From: Pandoraea pneumonica
GTDB taxonomy: Bacteria > Pseudomonadota > Gammaproteobacteria > Burkholderiales > Burkholderiaceae
DNA length: 64,000 nt
Direction: 5' to 3'
NCBI RefSeq assembly: GCF_902459645.1
Contig: NZ_CABPSK010000006.1
Coordinates: 179,478 to 243,477, forward strand
The translations under genes and the position numbers were made by a program. Below the pieces are notes generated by a model, which did not search any database, was not told where the DNA came from, and was given only the letters and a program-made list of their open reading frames with translations. Numbering within the stretch: position 1 is the first letter of the stretch; each line of letters begins with the position of its first letter. Below, in pieces: positions 36,629-44,454 of this stretch.

Positions 36629-37306
36629 TCAGGTTTGGCGGCGCTCGGGAAAATCGAGCGTGCGGCGATAGATCACACGGAACAGCGCGGAAAACGCCAG
36701 CGAGAGCAGCAGGTAGATCGCGGCGACCACAATATAGATCTCGAAGCTACGGAACGTCTGCGACTGCAAATTGGCCGCCACCGAGGTGAGATCGTCTGCC
36801 GAAATGACCGAGACGACTGCCGAGCTAAGCATCAGCAAGATGAACTGACTGGTGAGCGCCGGGTAAATCGCCTTGAGTGCGGGCTTGAGAATAACGAAGC
36901 GAAAGATTTCCCAGGGCTTGAGATTGAGCGCCAGGCCAGCCTCGATCTGTCCGCGCGGAATCGCATCGATACCCGCGCGAATAATCTCCGTGGCGTAGGC
37001 GCCGAGATTGACGACCATCGCCGTGAGCGCAGCGGTATGCGGACTCCAGCGCAGCCCGACGGCCGGCAGTGCGAAGAAAAAGAAGAAGAGCTGGACGAGA
37101 AAGGGCGTGTTGCGAATCAGCTCGATATAGGCGTTCACGAGCCATCGCACAGGGGCGGGGCCGGCGGTTTTTCCCCACGCGCAGACAACGGCGAGCGTCA
37201 GCCCGAGCGCCATGGCGCTGGCCGACAGTTCGATGGTGATCCAGGTGCCCTTGAGTAGCAGCGGCCACGCCGCGAAGACGTCGCCGAACGCAAACGTGTA
37301 TTGCAA
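36629..37306 (-). CDS. Amino acid ABC transporter permease (first)
   Basis: This is a 225-residue permease of the same family as its neighbour, with NTPFLVQLFFFFFALP and the coupling loop EAGLALNLKPWEIFRFVILKPA. The start is TTG at 37306, chosen because GGGGGA stands five bases upstream and QYTFAFGDVF then opens a normal N-terminus. The longer frame adds 68 Cys/Arg-rich residues and runs through the HU terminator. It heads the four-gene transporter operon. Confidence 0.9.
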   Translation of the reverse strand: MQYTFAFGDVFAAWPLLLKGTWITIELSASAMALGLTLAVVCAWGKTAGPAPVRWLVNAYIELIRNTPFLVQLFFFFFALPAVGLRWSPHTAALTAMVVNLGAYATEIIRAGIDAIPRGQIEAGLALNLKPWEIFRFVILKPALKAIYPALTSQFILLMLSSAVVSVISADDLTSVAANLQSQTFRSFEIYIVVAAIYLLLSLAFSALFRVIYRRTLDFPERRQT

Positions 37307-37418
37307 GGATGTCCCCCGCGAGCGCTGACGGATGCCCCGAGCGATGGTAGCGGGCGGCGCGCAAAGCGTCCACTCAGCACAAACCCCAGCGAAAACCCGT
37401 AGTTGCGGATTCGACGGA

Positions 37419-37452
37419 CGAAAAAAAACGGTGCCGAATTTCGGCACCGTTT
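37419..37452 (-). terminator. Terminator downstream of the HU-like gene
   Basis: AAACGGTGCCGA and its complement form a perfect 12-base stem with a three-base loop. On the minus strand it is followed by a run of T, so it ends the HU-like gene and insulates the transporter operon. Confidence 0.9.
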
Positions 37453-37520
37453 GACTGCACATCTGGCAAGTTTTGCGATATTCGCTGCTGCCGGTGAGGC
37501 GGCAGCGCATCGCGCAAGAC

Positions 37521-37985
37521 TTACTGTGCAGCGTCCTTCACCTTCTTCAACGAGCGAACCTTCACGCGCGTCGAAGCCGGCTTGGCAGCGAACTCACGTT
37601 CTTGCTTCGTGAACGGGTCGATGCCGCGACGCTTCGGCTTGGCGGCGATCTTCTGCGTGGTGACCTTGAACAGGCCATGCAGCGTGAATTCGCCAGCGCC
37701 CTTCTTGTGCAGCGAGCCGAGAATGGTGTTCTCGAGCGCGGCCAGCACAGCCTTGACGGTCTTCACTTCGACCGCAGCACGCTCGGCGAGGTGCGCGGCG
37801 AGTTGCGTCTTGTTGAGCGAGTCCTTGAGCGGCGTGACCTTGTCGGTCGCGGCTGCCTTCGGAGCTGCCTTCGGTGCGACTGCCTTCTTCACCGAAACTT
37901 TTTTAGCGGCCGGAGCCTTCTTAGCTGCCGGAGCTTTTTTCGCCACAGGGGCCTTCTTAGCTGCTGCTTTCTTTGCCGTTGCCAT
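37521..37985 (-). CDS. HU-family DNA-binding protein with a lysine/alanine-rich N-terminal tail
   Basis: This is a 154-residue nucleoid protein. The first 45 residues are a histone H1-like tail of KKAPxAKKAP repeats. Residues 50-140 form an HU/IHF fold, beginning KDSLNKTQLAAHLAERA and ending FTKQEREFAAKPASTRVKV; the exposed arm block GRGx3PxxG of classical HU is modified to KRRGIDPFTKQ. ATG 37985 opens the repeat tail; the open frame further upstream is not conserved-looking. Such tailed HU proteins occur in Burkholderiales. It likely compacts DNA; targets are unknown. Confidence 0.88.
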   Translation of the reverse strand: MATAKKAAAKKAPVAKKAPAAKKAPAAKKVSVKKAVAPKAAPKAAATDKVTPLKDSLNKTQLAAHLAERAAVEVKTVKAVLAALENTILGSLHKKGAGEFTLHGLFKVTTQKIAAKPKRRGIDPFTKQEREFAAKPASTRVKVRSLKKVKDAAQ

Positions 37986-38179
37986 ATCGATCCAATCGAT
38001 GAGAATAAGAAAGTGCCGTCGTAGAACGGCCACCCGAATGATACGTCTTGCTGCGCCGACGATTCTACCTAAGAAATCGCTTTCTGCGAGTAGTGCGCAA
38101 ATTATGTTGCGTGCTTGCCGCACAAGGGTTCGCGCCGAGAGAGCCTTATTTCGAAGTGTTTTACGAGTGTTTCGTTCGA

Positions 38180-38206
38180 GACGTGACACGGCGTCTTTGT
38201 CACGTC
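38180..38206. promoter_or_regulatory. Inverted repeat about 200 bp upstream of the HU-like gene
   Basis: GACGTGACA (38180-38188) and TGTCACGTC (38198-38206) are perfect complements with a nine-base spacer. The spacing fits a dimeric regulator site; no regulator is suggested by context. Confidence 0.4.
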
Positions 38207-38257
38207 GTGTCGCTCGCAGGTTCCGCGACGCTGTTTTTCTTTGTCTTACCGAGGCGG

Positions 38258-38281
38258 AAAACGGGCCCGCTGCCGGGCCCG
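38258..38281 (-). terminator. Terminator of the cysteine-rich secreted protein gene
   Basis: Two copies of the self-complementary octamer CGGGCCCG form a stem with a CTGC loop. On the minus strand this is followed by four T residues, just after the stop at 38289. Confidence 0.75.
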
Positions 38282-38288
38282 AATGTCG

Positions 38289-39356
38289 TCAAAACCGCTG
38301 CATTTGGCAGGTTTCGCAGCGGCCGTCGCTGTTGCACCAGGCGTCGGTCAGCGTGGTTCCATCGCCGCCGAACGTGATGTCGTGCTTCGCGCCGTAGCTG
38401 CCGGCAAGCTGCAATCGGTCGCCCGCGAGCGTGCCTTGAACGGTGGTGTGAATGTTCGGCTCGACGTCGTCGACACTGCCGGTGACCTGCGCGCCATTGA
38501 GCGCGAGTGCCATGAGGCGGGTCATCGGCGAGCTCCAAATTCCCCACCACGGCGGTGCGTTCTTGCACAGCCCGCGCCAGCGACCCGACGGATTCACGAC
38601 GAGCAAAGGCGATGGCGCACCCGTTTGCGCAGCGGCCGTTGGCGGGATAGGGGGCGTGACGATCGTGGTGCCGGCCGGTGCCGGTGCATTGATTGCCGCC
38701 ACGTCGCGCGCCACTTCAGGCGACTCAGATGTCGACGCATTGACGGCCTTCAGACCCGCGGTGTCGCCAATGGAACTGGGGACCGGCGTGGCCGTCGCGC
38801 TCGGCGCAGCGCTTGCGGGTGCCGACGGCATGGCGGATGCGGGAACGTACGTGGTGGCGTTGTTGGCCGGTGCGGCCGGTGTCGTCGGTGCAGGTGCCAG
38901 CGGCGCTGCGCTGAACGTGCCCGGGGCACCGTTCAGGCGTGCCATATCCGGCGGCAGGCCATCGTTCGGTACTGGGGAACTGGCCGCGGCGCACACATGA
39001 CATGACAGGCTCGACAGGCTGTTGCGCGTGAGCGGGCGTGTGCCGAACATGCGTTGCCCGCCTTGCGAGCCGTCACGCAGGATGGTGACGTAGGGCGTGT
39101 CGTCCAGGCGGTAATCGACCTTGGCGCACGAGGGGGCGTTCGTTTGCAGCGTGACGTCGGCCGAGTAGGCGCCGTTGCTTGCCAGCACCGGCAGCACCGC
39201 CACGGATGCCGAACAATCGGCCACGATGCGGGCGCAGTTGCATCCTCCGACCGGCTCAGGCGCGCCGCCCGCTTGCGCATGGCTCTGGCTGGCAATGCCA
39301 AATAAACCCGCAACGAGCCATCCCGCCGCAATACCAAATGACTTGAATCCCCGCAT
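38289..39356 (-). CDS. Cysteine-rich secreted protein of unknown function
   Basis: This is a 355-residue protein with a signal peptide (hydrophobic core IAAGWLVAGLFGIA, AHA-type cleavage near residue 28). The mature N-terminal part has GGCNCARIVADC and LSCHVC; the C-terminal 120 residues have RGLCKN and WCNSDGRCETCQ. The cysteine pairs suggest disulfides in the periplasm or outside the cell. A long Ala/Pro/Thr-rich linker (about 140-230) joins the two halves. The C-terminal part looks like a small beta-rich domain (GSVDDVEPNIHTTVQGTLAGDRLQL). I recognise no family. Confidence 0.68.
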   Translation of the reverse strand: MRGFKSFGIAAGWLVAGLFGIASQSHAQAGGAPEPVGGCNCARIVADCSASVAVLPVLASNGAYSADVTLQTNAPSCAKVDYRLDDTPYVTILRDGSQGGQRMFGTRPLTRNSLSSLSCHVCAAASSPVPNDGLPPDMARLNGAPGTFSAAPLAPAPTTPAAPANNATTYVPASAMPSAPASAAPSATATPVPSSIGDTAGLKAVNASTSESPEVARDVAAINAPAPAGTTIVTPPIPPTAAAQTGAPSPLLVVNPSGRWRGLCKNAPPWWGIWSSPMTRLMALALNGAQVTGSVDDVEPNIHTTVQGTLAGDRLQLAGSYGAKHDITFGGDGTTLTDAWCNSDGRCETCQMQRF

Positions 39357-39622
39357 GACGTTTCCCCGAAATATAGCGGCGTGACCTATGGTGCGGATAG
39401 TCGATCAAAAGGCGTCCGCTGACAAGAGTCGAACCGGTGGAAAACGCGGTAAACAAAGGGAAAATAAACGCGGAACAGAGGGCGGAAATTACTCGTCGTC
39501 GACGGATCGGATGCCATTTGGGCGTCATCCGAATGTGACGCTTACCGCGTGTTCGTCGCCGATCGAGCGGTCTACACTGGCGGTTCTTGTCCTTGCAGTG
39601 CCCCTATCCACTGGAGACATGC

Positions 39623-40954
39623 ATGTCCGTCAATCGCCCGTCCCACGTGCCCCCGCCCTCAGAAAGCGCTCCCGCTCGCGCTGCCGAAATGCCGGAATTC
39701 TCCGGCGCGCCCCACGTTCCGCCCTCCGCAAAACGCGTGCTCGCAATGCTCGCGGCGTTGTTCTTTGCGATGGGATTGATTACTTCGCTTAACGACATTC
39801 TCGTGCCGCACTTCAAGGCGGCGTTCGATTTGACGTATCGCGACGCGGCGCTGATCCAGTCGAGTTTCTTCGCGGCGTATTTCGTTGTGTCGTATCCGGC
39901 GGGTCAGTACACCGCGCGCGTCGGCTACCGGCGCGCGCTGGCGAGCTCGCTTTGGCTGGCCGGACTGGGCTGCGCGCTGTTTTTTCCTGCGGCGGCGCTC
40001 GTGTCGTATCCGTGCTTTCTCGCGGCGCTCTTCGTACTCGCGAGCGGCATCACGCTGCTGCAAGTGGCGGTGAACGCCTACGTCGAGACGCTGGGTTCGC
40101 GCGGCGAAGCGGCGAGCCGCCTCACGCTGGTGCAGGCTTTCAACTCGTTGGGGACGACGGTCGGGCCGCCGCTGGCTGCGCTGTGGATTCTGGCGCCCCA
40201 AGCCGAGAGCGCCACCGGACACGCCGTGGATAGCGTGCGCGGCCCTTACGGCATGTTGGCGGCGGTGCTCATCGTGGGCGGCGTCGTGCTCTGGCGTCTG
40301 ACGTTGCCTGAGCAGCGCGCAAACGAGACCTCGCCGCCCGGACTGGTCGGCAACGTCCGCAGCCTGCTGGCCCATCGCCCGTTGCGCTACGGCATCGTGG
40401 CGCTCTTTCTTTATGTCGGTGCGGAAGTGAGCATCGGCAGTTTTCTCATCGTCTATTTGACGCATACCGATACGGGCATTACGGATCACGCACATGCCAG
40501 CCGCTATCTCGCGTTTTATTGGGGTGGGGCGATGGTTGGCCGGTTCGCCGGTGCGTGGCTGCTGCGCCAGATATCGCCCGGCAAGTTGCTGAGCCTGTGC
40601 GCGCTGTACAACCTGTTGCTGATTCTCGTGTCGTTCACGTTGCCGGCGGCGTTCGCGATGTGGCTGCTCATCGCGTGCGGGTTGGGTAACGCGATCATGT
40701 TCCCCACGATCTTTTCGCTCTCGGTCGGTGGGCTTGGCTCACGGGTGAGCGAAGGTGGCGGGCTGATCTGTATGGCGATCGTCGGCGGCGCAGTGTTGCC
40801 GTACACGCAGGGGGCGCTTGCCGACGGCATCGGCGTCGTCATGTCGTTCCTCGTCCCGGCGCTGGCCTATTGCTACATCGCCGGGTTTGGCGCGTGGTGT
40901 GCGCGAAGCGGGCAGGACATGCCAGCGGATCAGCCGGCCTTGCCGAACGTGTAA
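39623..40954 (+). CDS. MFS transporter, FucP/GluP-like sugar permease
   Basis: This is a 443-residue 12-helix transporter. The first helix and loop (FFAMGLITSLNDILVPHFK, then QSSFFAAYFVVSYPAG) are the hallmark of the fucose/glucose-galactose:H+ symporter group. A conserved VNAYVETLG lies near residue 145. ATG 39623 is chosen for the GGAG upstream; the frame is open 12 codons further. No sugar catabolic genes are nearby. Its last 25 bases overlap the 3' end of pagP on the other strand. Confidence 0.85.
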   Translation: MSVNRPSHVPPPSESAPARAAEMPEFSGAPHVPPSAKRVLAMLAALFFAMGLITSLNDILVPHFKAAFDLTYRDAALIQSSFFAAYFVVSYPAGQYTARVGYRRALASSLWLAGLGCALFFPAAALVSYPCFLAALFVLASGITLLQVAVNAYVETLGSRGEAASRLTLVQAFNSLGTTVGPPLAALWILAPQAESATGHAVDSVRGPYGMLAAVLIVGGVVLWRLTLPEQRANETSPPGLVGNVRSLLAHRPLRYGIVALFLYVGAEVSIGSFLIVYLTHTDTGITDHAHASRYLAFYWGGAMVGRFAGAWLLRQISPGKLLSLCALYNLLLILVSFTLPAAFAMWLLIACGLGNAIMFPTIFSLSVGGLGSRVSEGGGLICMAIVGGAVLPYTQGALADGIGVVMSFLVPALAYCYIAGFGAWCARSGQDMPADQPALPNV

Positions 40955-41613
40955 CGGCCGAAGATAAACAGCACGTTGCCGTTGCCTTTGCCGCCGGGAA
41001 CGTAAGCCGTTGCCACCGACGCGCGCCCTACGCCAATCTCGGCAAGGGGCAGCGCGGCGGGGAACGGAATGCCGCCGAGCGTATCGGTGCGCGACATCAG
41101 AAACACGGTATAGCCGAGACCAAAACGCACCGGTCCGGCTTTCGCCACATTCCAAATTCGCCCGTAGCCCGCCATTGGCGACCAATCGTTATGGGAATCT
41201 TTGAACACCATCGCATACAACATGCGCGAGCCGTCTTTGCCGTCCGACAACACGCGACCGTAGCCGATGCCCCATGGGTTCTCGTTGAACTGGGAGATCT
41301 TCTCGCTCGTGTAGGCGAAGCGCAGGTGATGCGTGTGCAGCGGCACATAAAGATCGCTCGCGCCTTGCGTGGCAACGTCGCGGAACTCATCCACGATGGC
41401 GCCCGGCCATGAGGCAATGCCGCTGCGCTCACCTTCGTCAGCCTTCGCTTTCATGGGCCATGCGAAAACCATTGCCGCCGTCAGCGCTGCAAACGAGGGC
41501 AGAGCAAAGCGTGAGGTCAGGGGGAAAGGAAAGCGCGAAACGCGTGAAGGGGGCGGTACGACACAAATCGATTGCGCGAGCCGCCCGGTGTTCTGGGGGT
41601 TCGGAGACGTCAT
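40930..41613 (-). CDS. pagP: Lipid A palmitoyltransferase PagP
   Basis: PagP is an outer-membrane beta-barrel enzyme that moves a palmitate from phospholipid to lipid A, lowering permeability and immune detection. The 227-residue frame carries the catalytic His96 (HHLRFAYTSEK) and Asp139-Ser140 (MVFKDSHNDW), and the block FNENPWGIGYGR, all as in E. coli PagP. The start is uncertain: the signal peptide seems to be FALPSFAALTAAMVFAWP around residues 36-53, so a later start than the first ATG is likely. It ends with a terminal aromatic strand (FIFGRYTFGKAG). Confidence 0.87.
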   Translation of the reverse strand: MTSPNPQNTGRLAQSICVVPPPSRVSRFPFPLTSRFALPSFAALTAAMVFAWPMKAKADEGERSGIASWPGAIVDEFRDVATQGASDLYVPLHTHHLRFAYTSEKISQFNENPWGIGYGRVLSDGKDGSRMLYAMVFKDSHNDWSPMAGYGRIWNVAKAGPVRFGLGYTVFLMSRTDTLGGIPFPAALPLAEIGVGRASVATAYVPGGKGNGNVLFIFGRYTFGKAG

Positions 41614-41788
41614 GGAATGCAGTGCAGGGGGCGGTAGAAAGTCGAAATGGCTAGACCCCCCCTTCGCTGCGAAAGTTCGTCCTACGGTTCATTTGGGAAA
41701 ATGCCCATTCAAATGGCGGCCGGTGATCGAACCTGCTGCGCCGCGTAGAAGTCCTTACGTATCAACCAGATACGTCAGATATCGGCGG

Positions 41789-42144
41789 GTTATGCACTGG
41801 GTTGTGAACATTTTCTGTGGATAACCATCGGTCACCGAAAGACGGTGGCGTTGCCTCGATATCGTCGCGCGACCTACGGCGACCTGCTGCTTTCTTGGCG
41901 CATCAATTGCGCGCCGACCTTTTTCCTCATCGCATCAAGCACTTGAGATAGCTATCCGCAAGTTGTCCACTGGCTTGCAAACAGAATCTGTGGATAACGT
42001 CACTCGGCCAAAACCTGCGCCATGCCTCGATTTGCAGCGCATGGCTCAACTTTCATGCGCCGCCTTTCTTCCCTATTGAATCAGTCACTTGGGATGCTTT
42101 TCCGCAAGTTATCAACGGGCTTGTGAACAAAAAGTGTGGATAAC
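41789..42144. repeat. Three 37-bp repeats, each with a perfect DnaA box
   Basis: Units lie at 41789-41825, 41962-41998 and 42108-42144, all exactly 37 bases. Each ends in TGTGGATAAC, the complement of the consensus DnaA box TTATCCACA (41816-41824, 41989-41997, 42135-42143). Each starts with a degenerate facing box (TTATGCAC, TTGTCCAC, TTATCAAC). The centre is TTGTGAACA or TTGCAAACA. The paired inverted boxes resemble replication-origin or DnaA-titration sites, but no dnaA or dnaN is near. Confidence 0.7.
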
Positions 42145-42170
42145 CGAGGGAGAAATCGCCCAATTCAATA

Positions 42171-42187
42171 ATCTCAATATATGAGAT
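42171..42187. promoter_or_regulatory. AT-rich palindrome upstream of the mhpF promoter
   Basis: ATCTCA-ATATA-TGAGAT is a perfect six-base inverted repeat placed 14 bases before the -35. It is a likely operator, possibly for the IclR regulator at 44455-45312. Confidence 0.5.
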
Positions 42188-42200
42188 CAATGTTTACATA

Positions 42201-42230
42201 TTGACATTATGGCGATGGCGGAATTACGAT
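42201..42230 (+). promoter_or_regulatory. Candidate mhpF promoter
   Basis: A perfect TTGACA (42201-42206) is followed after 18 bases by TACGAT (42225-42230), four of six in the -10 consensus. Confidence 0.55.
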
Positions 42231-42239
42231 GCGCCTCAT

Positions 42240-42252
42240 ACCGGTAACCGGT
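42240..42252. promoter_or_regulatory. Double ACCGGT element before mhpF
   Basis: ACCGGT occurs twice with one base between (42240-42245, 42247-42252), giving a symmetrical 13-bp site just after the expected transcription start. It could be an operator. Confidence 0.4.
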
Positions 42253-42277
42253 GGACGGACACGTTCAGGAGACGACA

Positions 42278-43222
42278 GTGACAGAACGACGCAAACAGAA
42301 AGTGGCGATCATTGGCTCGGGCAACATCGGCACCGACCTGATGATCAAGGTGATGCGCAATAGCGAGCATCTGGAGATGGGCGCAATGGTCGGTATCGAT
42401 CCGGCGTCCGACGGGCTGGCGCGTGCGCAGCGTCTCGGTGTGCCGGTGACCTCGGGCGGCATTGAAGGCCTGCTGGCCATGCCGGGCTTCGAAGACATTC
42501 GTATTGCGTTCGACGCCACGTCGGCCAAAGCGCATGCGCACCACAACGAACTGCTGCAAGCGCGTGGCGTGCAGGTCATCGATCTGACGCCTGCGGCTAT
42601 CGGGCCGTACGTGATTCCGTCGATCAACCTCGACGCGCATCTCGACGCCACCAATATCAACATGGTCACGTGCGGTGGTCAGGCCACCATCCCGATGGTG
42701 GCTGCCATCTCGCAAGTGGCGAAGGTGCATTACGCCGAAATCGTCGCGTCGATTTCGAGCAAGTCGGCTGGCCCGGGCACGCGCGCCAATATCGACGAGT
42801 TCACCGAAACCACGTCGAAGGCCATCGAAGTGCTGGGTGGCGCATCGCGCGGTAAGGCGATCATCGTGCTGAACCCGGCCGAGCCGCCGCTCATCATGCG
42901 CGACACCGTGTTCGTGTTGTCCGAACCGGGCGATCAGGCGGCTATCGAGGCGAGCATTGCGGCAATGGTCGAGAAGGTGCACGCCTACGTGCCGGGCTAT
43001 CGACTCAAGCAGAAAGTGCAATTCGAGCTGTTCGACGCGTCGCGCCCGCTCAATGTGCCGGGGCTGGGCAAGCTTACGGGCCTGAAGACCTCTGTCTTCC
43101 TCGAAGTGGAAGGGGCCGCGCATTATCTGCCGGCCTATGCAGGCAACCTCGACATCATGACCAGCGCCGCGCTGGCTTGTGCCGATCGTATTGCCGCCAC
43201 TCGTCTGGCCCTCGCGGCCTGA
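42278..43222 (+). CDS. mhpF: Acetaldehyde dehydrogenase (acylating)
   Basis: The enzyme converts acetaldehyde, NAD and CoA to acetyl-CoA, the last step of meta-cleavage catabolism of aromatics, taking acetaldehyde through a tunnel from its partner aldolase. The 314-residue length matches the MhpF/BphJ/DmpF family. It shows the NAD-binding GSGNIGTDL at 12-20, the catalytic Cys in [10 protein letters not shown] and the end block [14 protein letters not shown]. The start is GTG 42278, with AGGAG eight bases upstream. The partner mhpE follows after 32 bases. Confidence 0.95.
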   Translation: MTERRKQKVAIIGSGNIGTDLMIKVMRNSEHLEMGAMVGIDPASDGLARAQRLGVPVTSGGIEGLLAMPGFEDIRIAFDATSAKAHAHHNELLQARGVQVIDLTPAAIGPYVIPSINLDAHLDATNINMVTCGGQATIPMVAAISQVAKVHYAEIVASISSKSAGPGTRANIDEFTETTSKAIEVLGGASRGKAIIVLNPAEPPLIMRDTVFVLSEPGDQAAIEASIAAMVEKVHAYVPGYRLKQKVQFELFDASRPLNVPGLGKLTGLKTSVFLEVEGAAHYLPAYAGNLDIMTSAALACADRIAATRLALAA

Positions 43223-43254
43223 ACGCCGCACGCTCTTCGGGAAGACACTTCACC

Positions 43255-44274
43255 ATGACGCAGAAAAAACTCTATATCTCCGACGTGACGCTGCGCGACG
43301 GCAGCCACGCCATCCGCCACCAGTACAGCATTGCCAATGTGAAGGCGATTGCGGCGGCGCTTGACGCGGCCCGCGTCGATTCGATCGAAGTCGCGCACGG
43401 CGACGGCCTGTCGGGTTCGAGCTTCAATTACGGCTTTGGCGCGCATACCGATCTCGAATGGATTGCCGCCGTCGCGGAAACCGTCAAGCACGCCAAGGTC
43501 GCGACGCTGCTGCTGCCCGGCGTGGGCACCGTGCACGACCTGCGCGAAGCCTATGACGCGGGTGCCCGCGTGGTGCGTATTGCCACGCATTGCACCGAAG
43601 CGGACGTGTCGCGCCAGCACATCGAGTACGCCCGCGAGCTGGGGATGGACACGGTCGGCTTTCTGATGATGAGCCACATGACCACGCCGCAGCATCTGGC
43701 CGAGCAGGCCAAGCTGATGGAGTCATACGGCGCTACGTGTATCTACGTGGTGGATTCGGGCGGCGCGCTGGGCATGAGCGATGTGCGCGATCGATTCCGT
43801 GCGTTCAAGGATGTACTCAAGGCCGAAACGCTGACCGGCATGCACGCGCACCACAACCTGAGTCTGGGCGTGGCGAACTCGATCGTTGCCGTGGAAGAGG
43901 GCTGCGACCGTATCGACGCGAGTCTTGCCGGGATGGGCGCTGGTGCGGGCAATGCGCCGCTCGAAGTGTTCATTGCCGCAGCATCGCGTCTGGGCTGGAA
44001 CCACGGCTGCGATCTGTACACGCTGATGGATGCCGCCGACGACATCGTGCGCCCGCTGCAAGATCGTGCGGTTCGCGTTGACCGCGAGACGCTGGCGCTG
44101 GGTTATGCGGGCGTGTATTCGAGCTTCTTGCGTCACGCGGAAGCGGCTGCTGCTCGCTATGACCTGAAGACGGTCGACATCCTCGTGGAACTGGGCCAGC
44201 GCCGCATGGTGGGTGGTCAGGAAGACATGATCGTGGACGTCGCGCTCGACCTGCTCAAGCGCCGCGCCGCCTAA
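43255..44274 (+). CDS. mhpE: 4-hydroxy-2-oxovalerate aldolase
   Basis: This is a class II, metal-dependent HMGL-like aldolase that splits 4-hydroxy-2-oxovalerate into pyruvate and acetaldehyde, which MhpF consumes. The 339-residue protein has [16 protein letters not shown] at 9-24 (metal Asp and catalytic His) and [13 protein letters not shown] for the other metal His pair. [12 protein letters not shown] and the communicating C-terminal domain follow. ATG 43255 is chosen by family length. The 2-hydroxypentadienoate hydratase (mhpD) and ring-cleavage genes are not in the window. Confidence 0.95.
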   Translation: MTQKKLYISDVTLRDGSHAIRHQYSIANVKAIAAALDAARVDSIEVAHGDGLSGSSFNYGFGAHTDLEWIAAVAETVKHAKVATLLLPGVGTVHDLREAYDAGARVVRIATHCTEADVSRQHIEYARELGMDTVGFLMMSHMTTPQHLAEQAKLMESYGATCIYVVDSGGALGMSDVRDRFRAFKDVLKAETLTGMHAHHNLSLGVANSIVAVEEGCDRIDASLAGMGAGAGNAPLEVFIAAASRLGWNHGCDLYTLMDAADDIVRPLQDRAVRVDRETLALGYAGVYSSFLRHAEAAAARYDLKTVDILVELGQRRMVGGQEDMIVDVALDLLKRRAA

Positions 44275-44390
44275 TGCACTGACGCACGACGCGCCGGTGC
44301 ACGACGTACCGGCGCATTGGCGCGCGGACGTTACGACGCATCAACGTAAGGCATCACCCAAGCAGTGGGTAGCATCTCCGCAAGTGTTCA

Positions 44391-44424
44391 CGCCGGCCCT
44401 TCGTCAGAATGGCCGGCGTTTTTT
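44391..44424. terminator. Terminator after mhpE
   Basis: CGCCGGCC and GGCCGGCG form an eight-base stem followed by six T on the plus strand. An extra hairpin without a T-run (GCGCCGGT/ACCGGCGC, 44291-44315) lies before it. The convergent IclR gene ends 30 bases beyond. Confidence 0.88.
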
Positions 44425-44454
44425 ATGGGCAGATGAGAAGGCGGGGTATTTGTG

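Larger units (their letters stand above)
37986..38288. other. Intergenic region upstream of the HU-like gene (303 bp)
   Basis: No gene was found. It contains the promoter region of the HU-like gene, a nine-base inverted repeat (38180-38206) and, at its far end, the terminator of the next minus-strand gene (38258-38281). No convincing -10/-35 pair was identified. Confidence 0.55.
41614..42277. other. Gene-free region with DnaA-type repeats (664 bp)
   Basis: This is the longest gap in the window, between pagP and mhpF. No open frame here looks coding. It holds three 37-bp repeats with perfect DnaA boxes (41789-42144), an AT-rich stretch (about 42160-42210), two palindromes and the mhpF promoter. 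Units two and three also share diverged flanking sequence over about 100 bp, suggesting an old tandem duplication. Confidence 0.75.

Noticed and set aside
41614-42277. The region as the main chromosomal oriC
   Set aside because: DnaA boxes are present, but the usual neighbours (dnaA, dnaN, gyrB, rnpA, rpmH) are absent from the window. I keep it as an orphan DnaA-box region.
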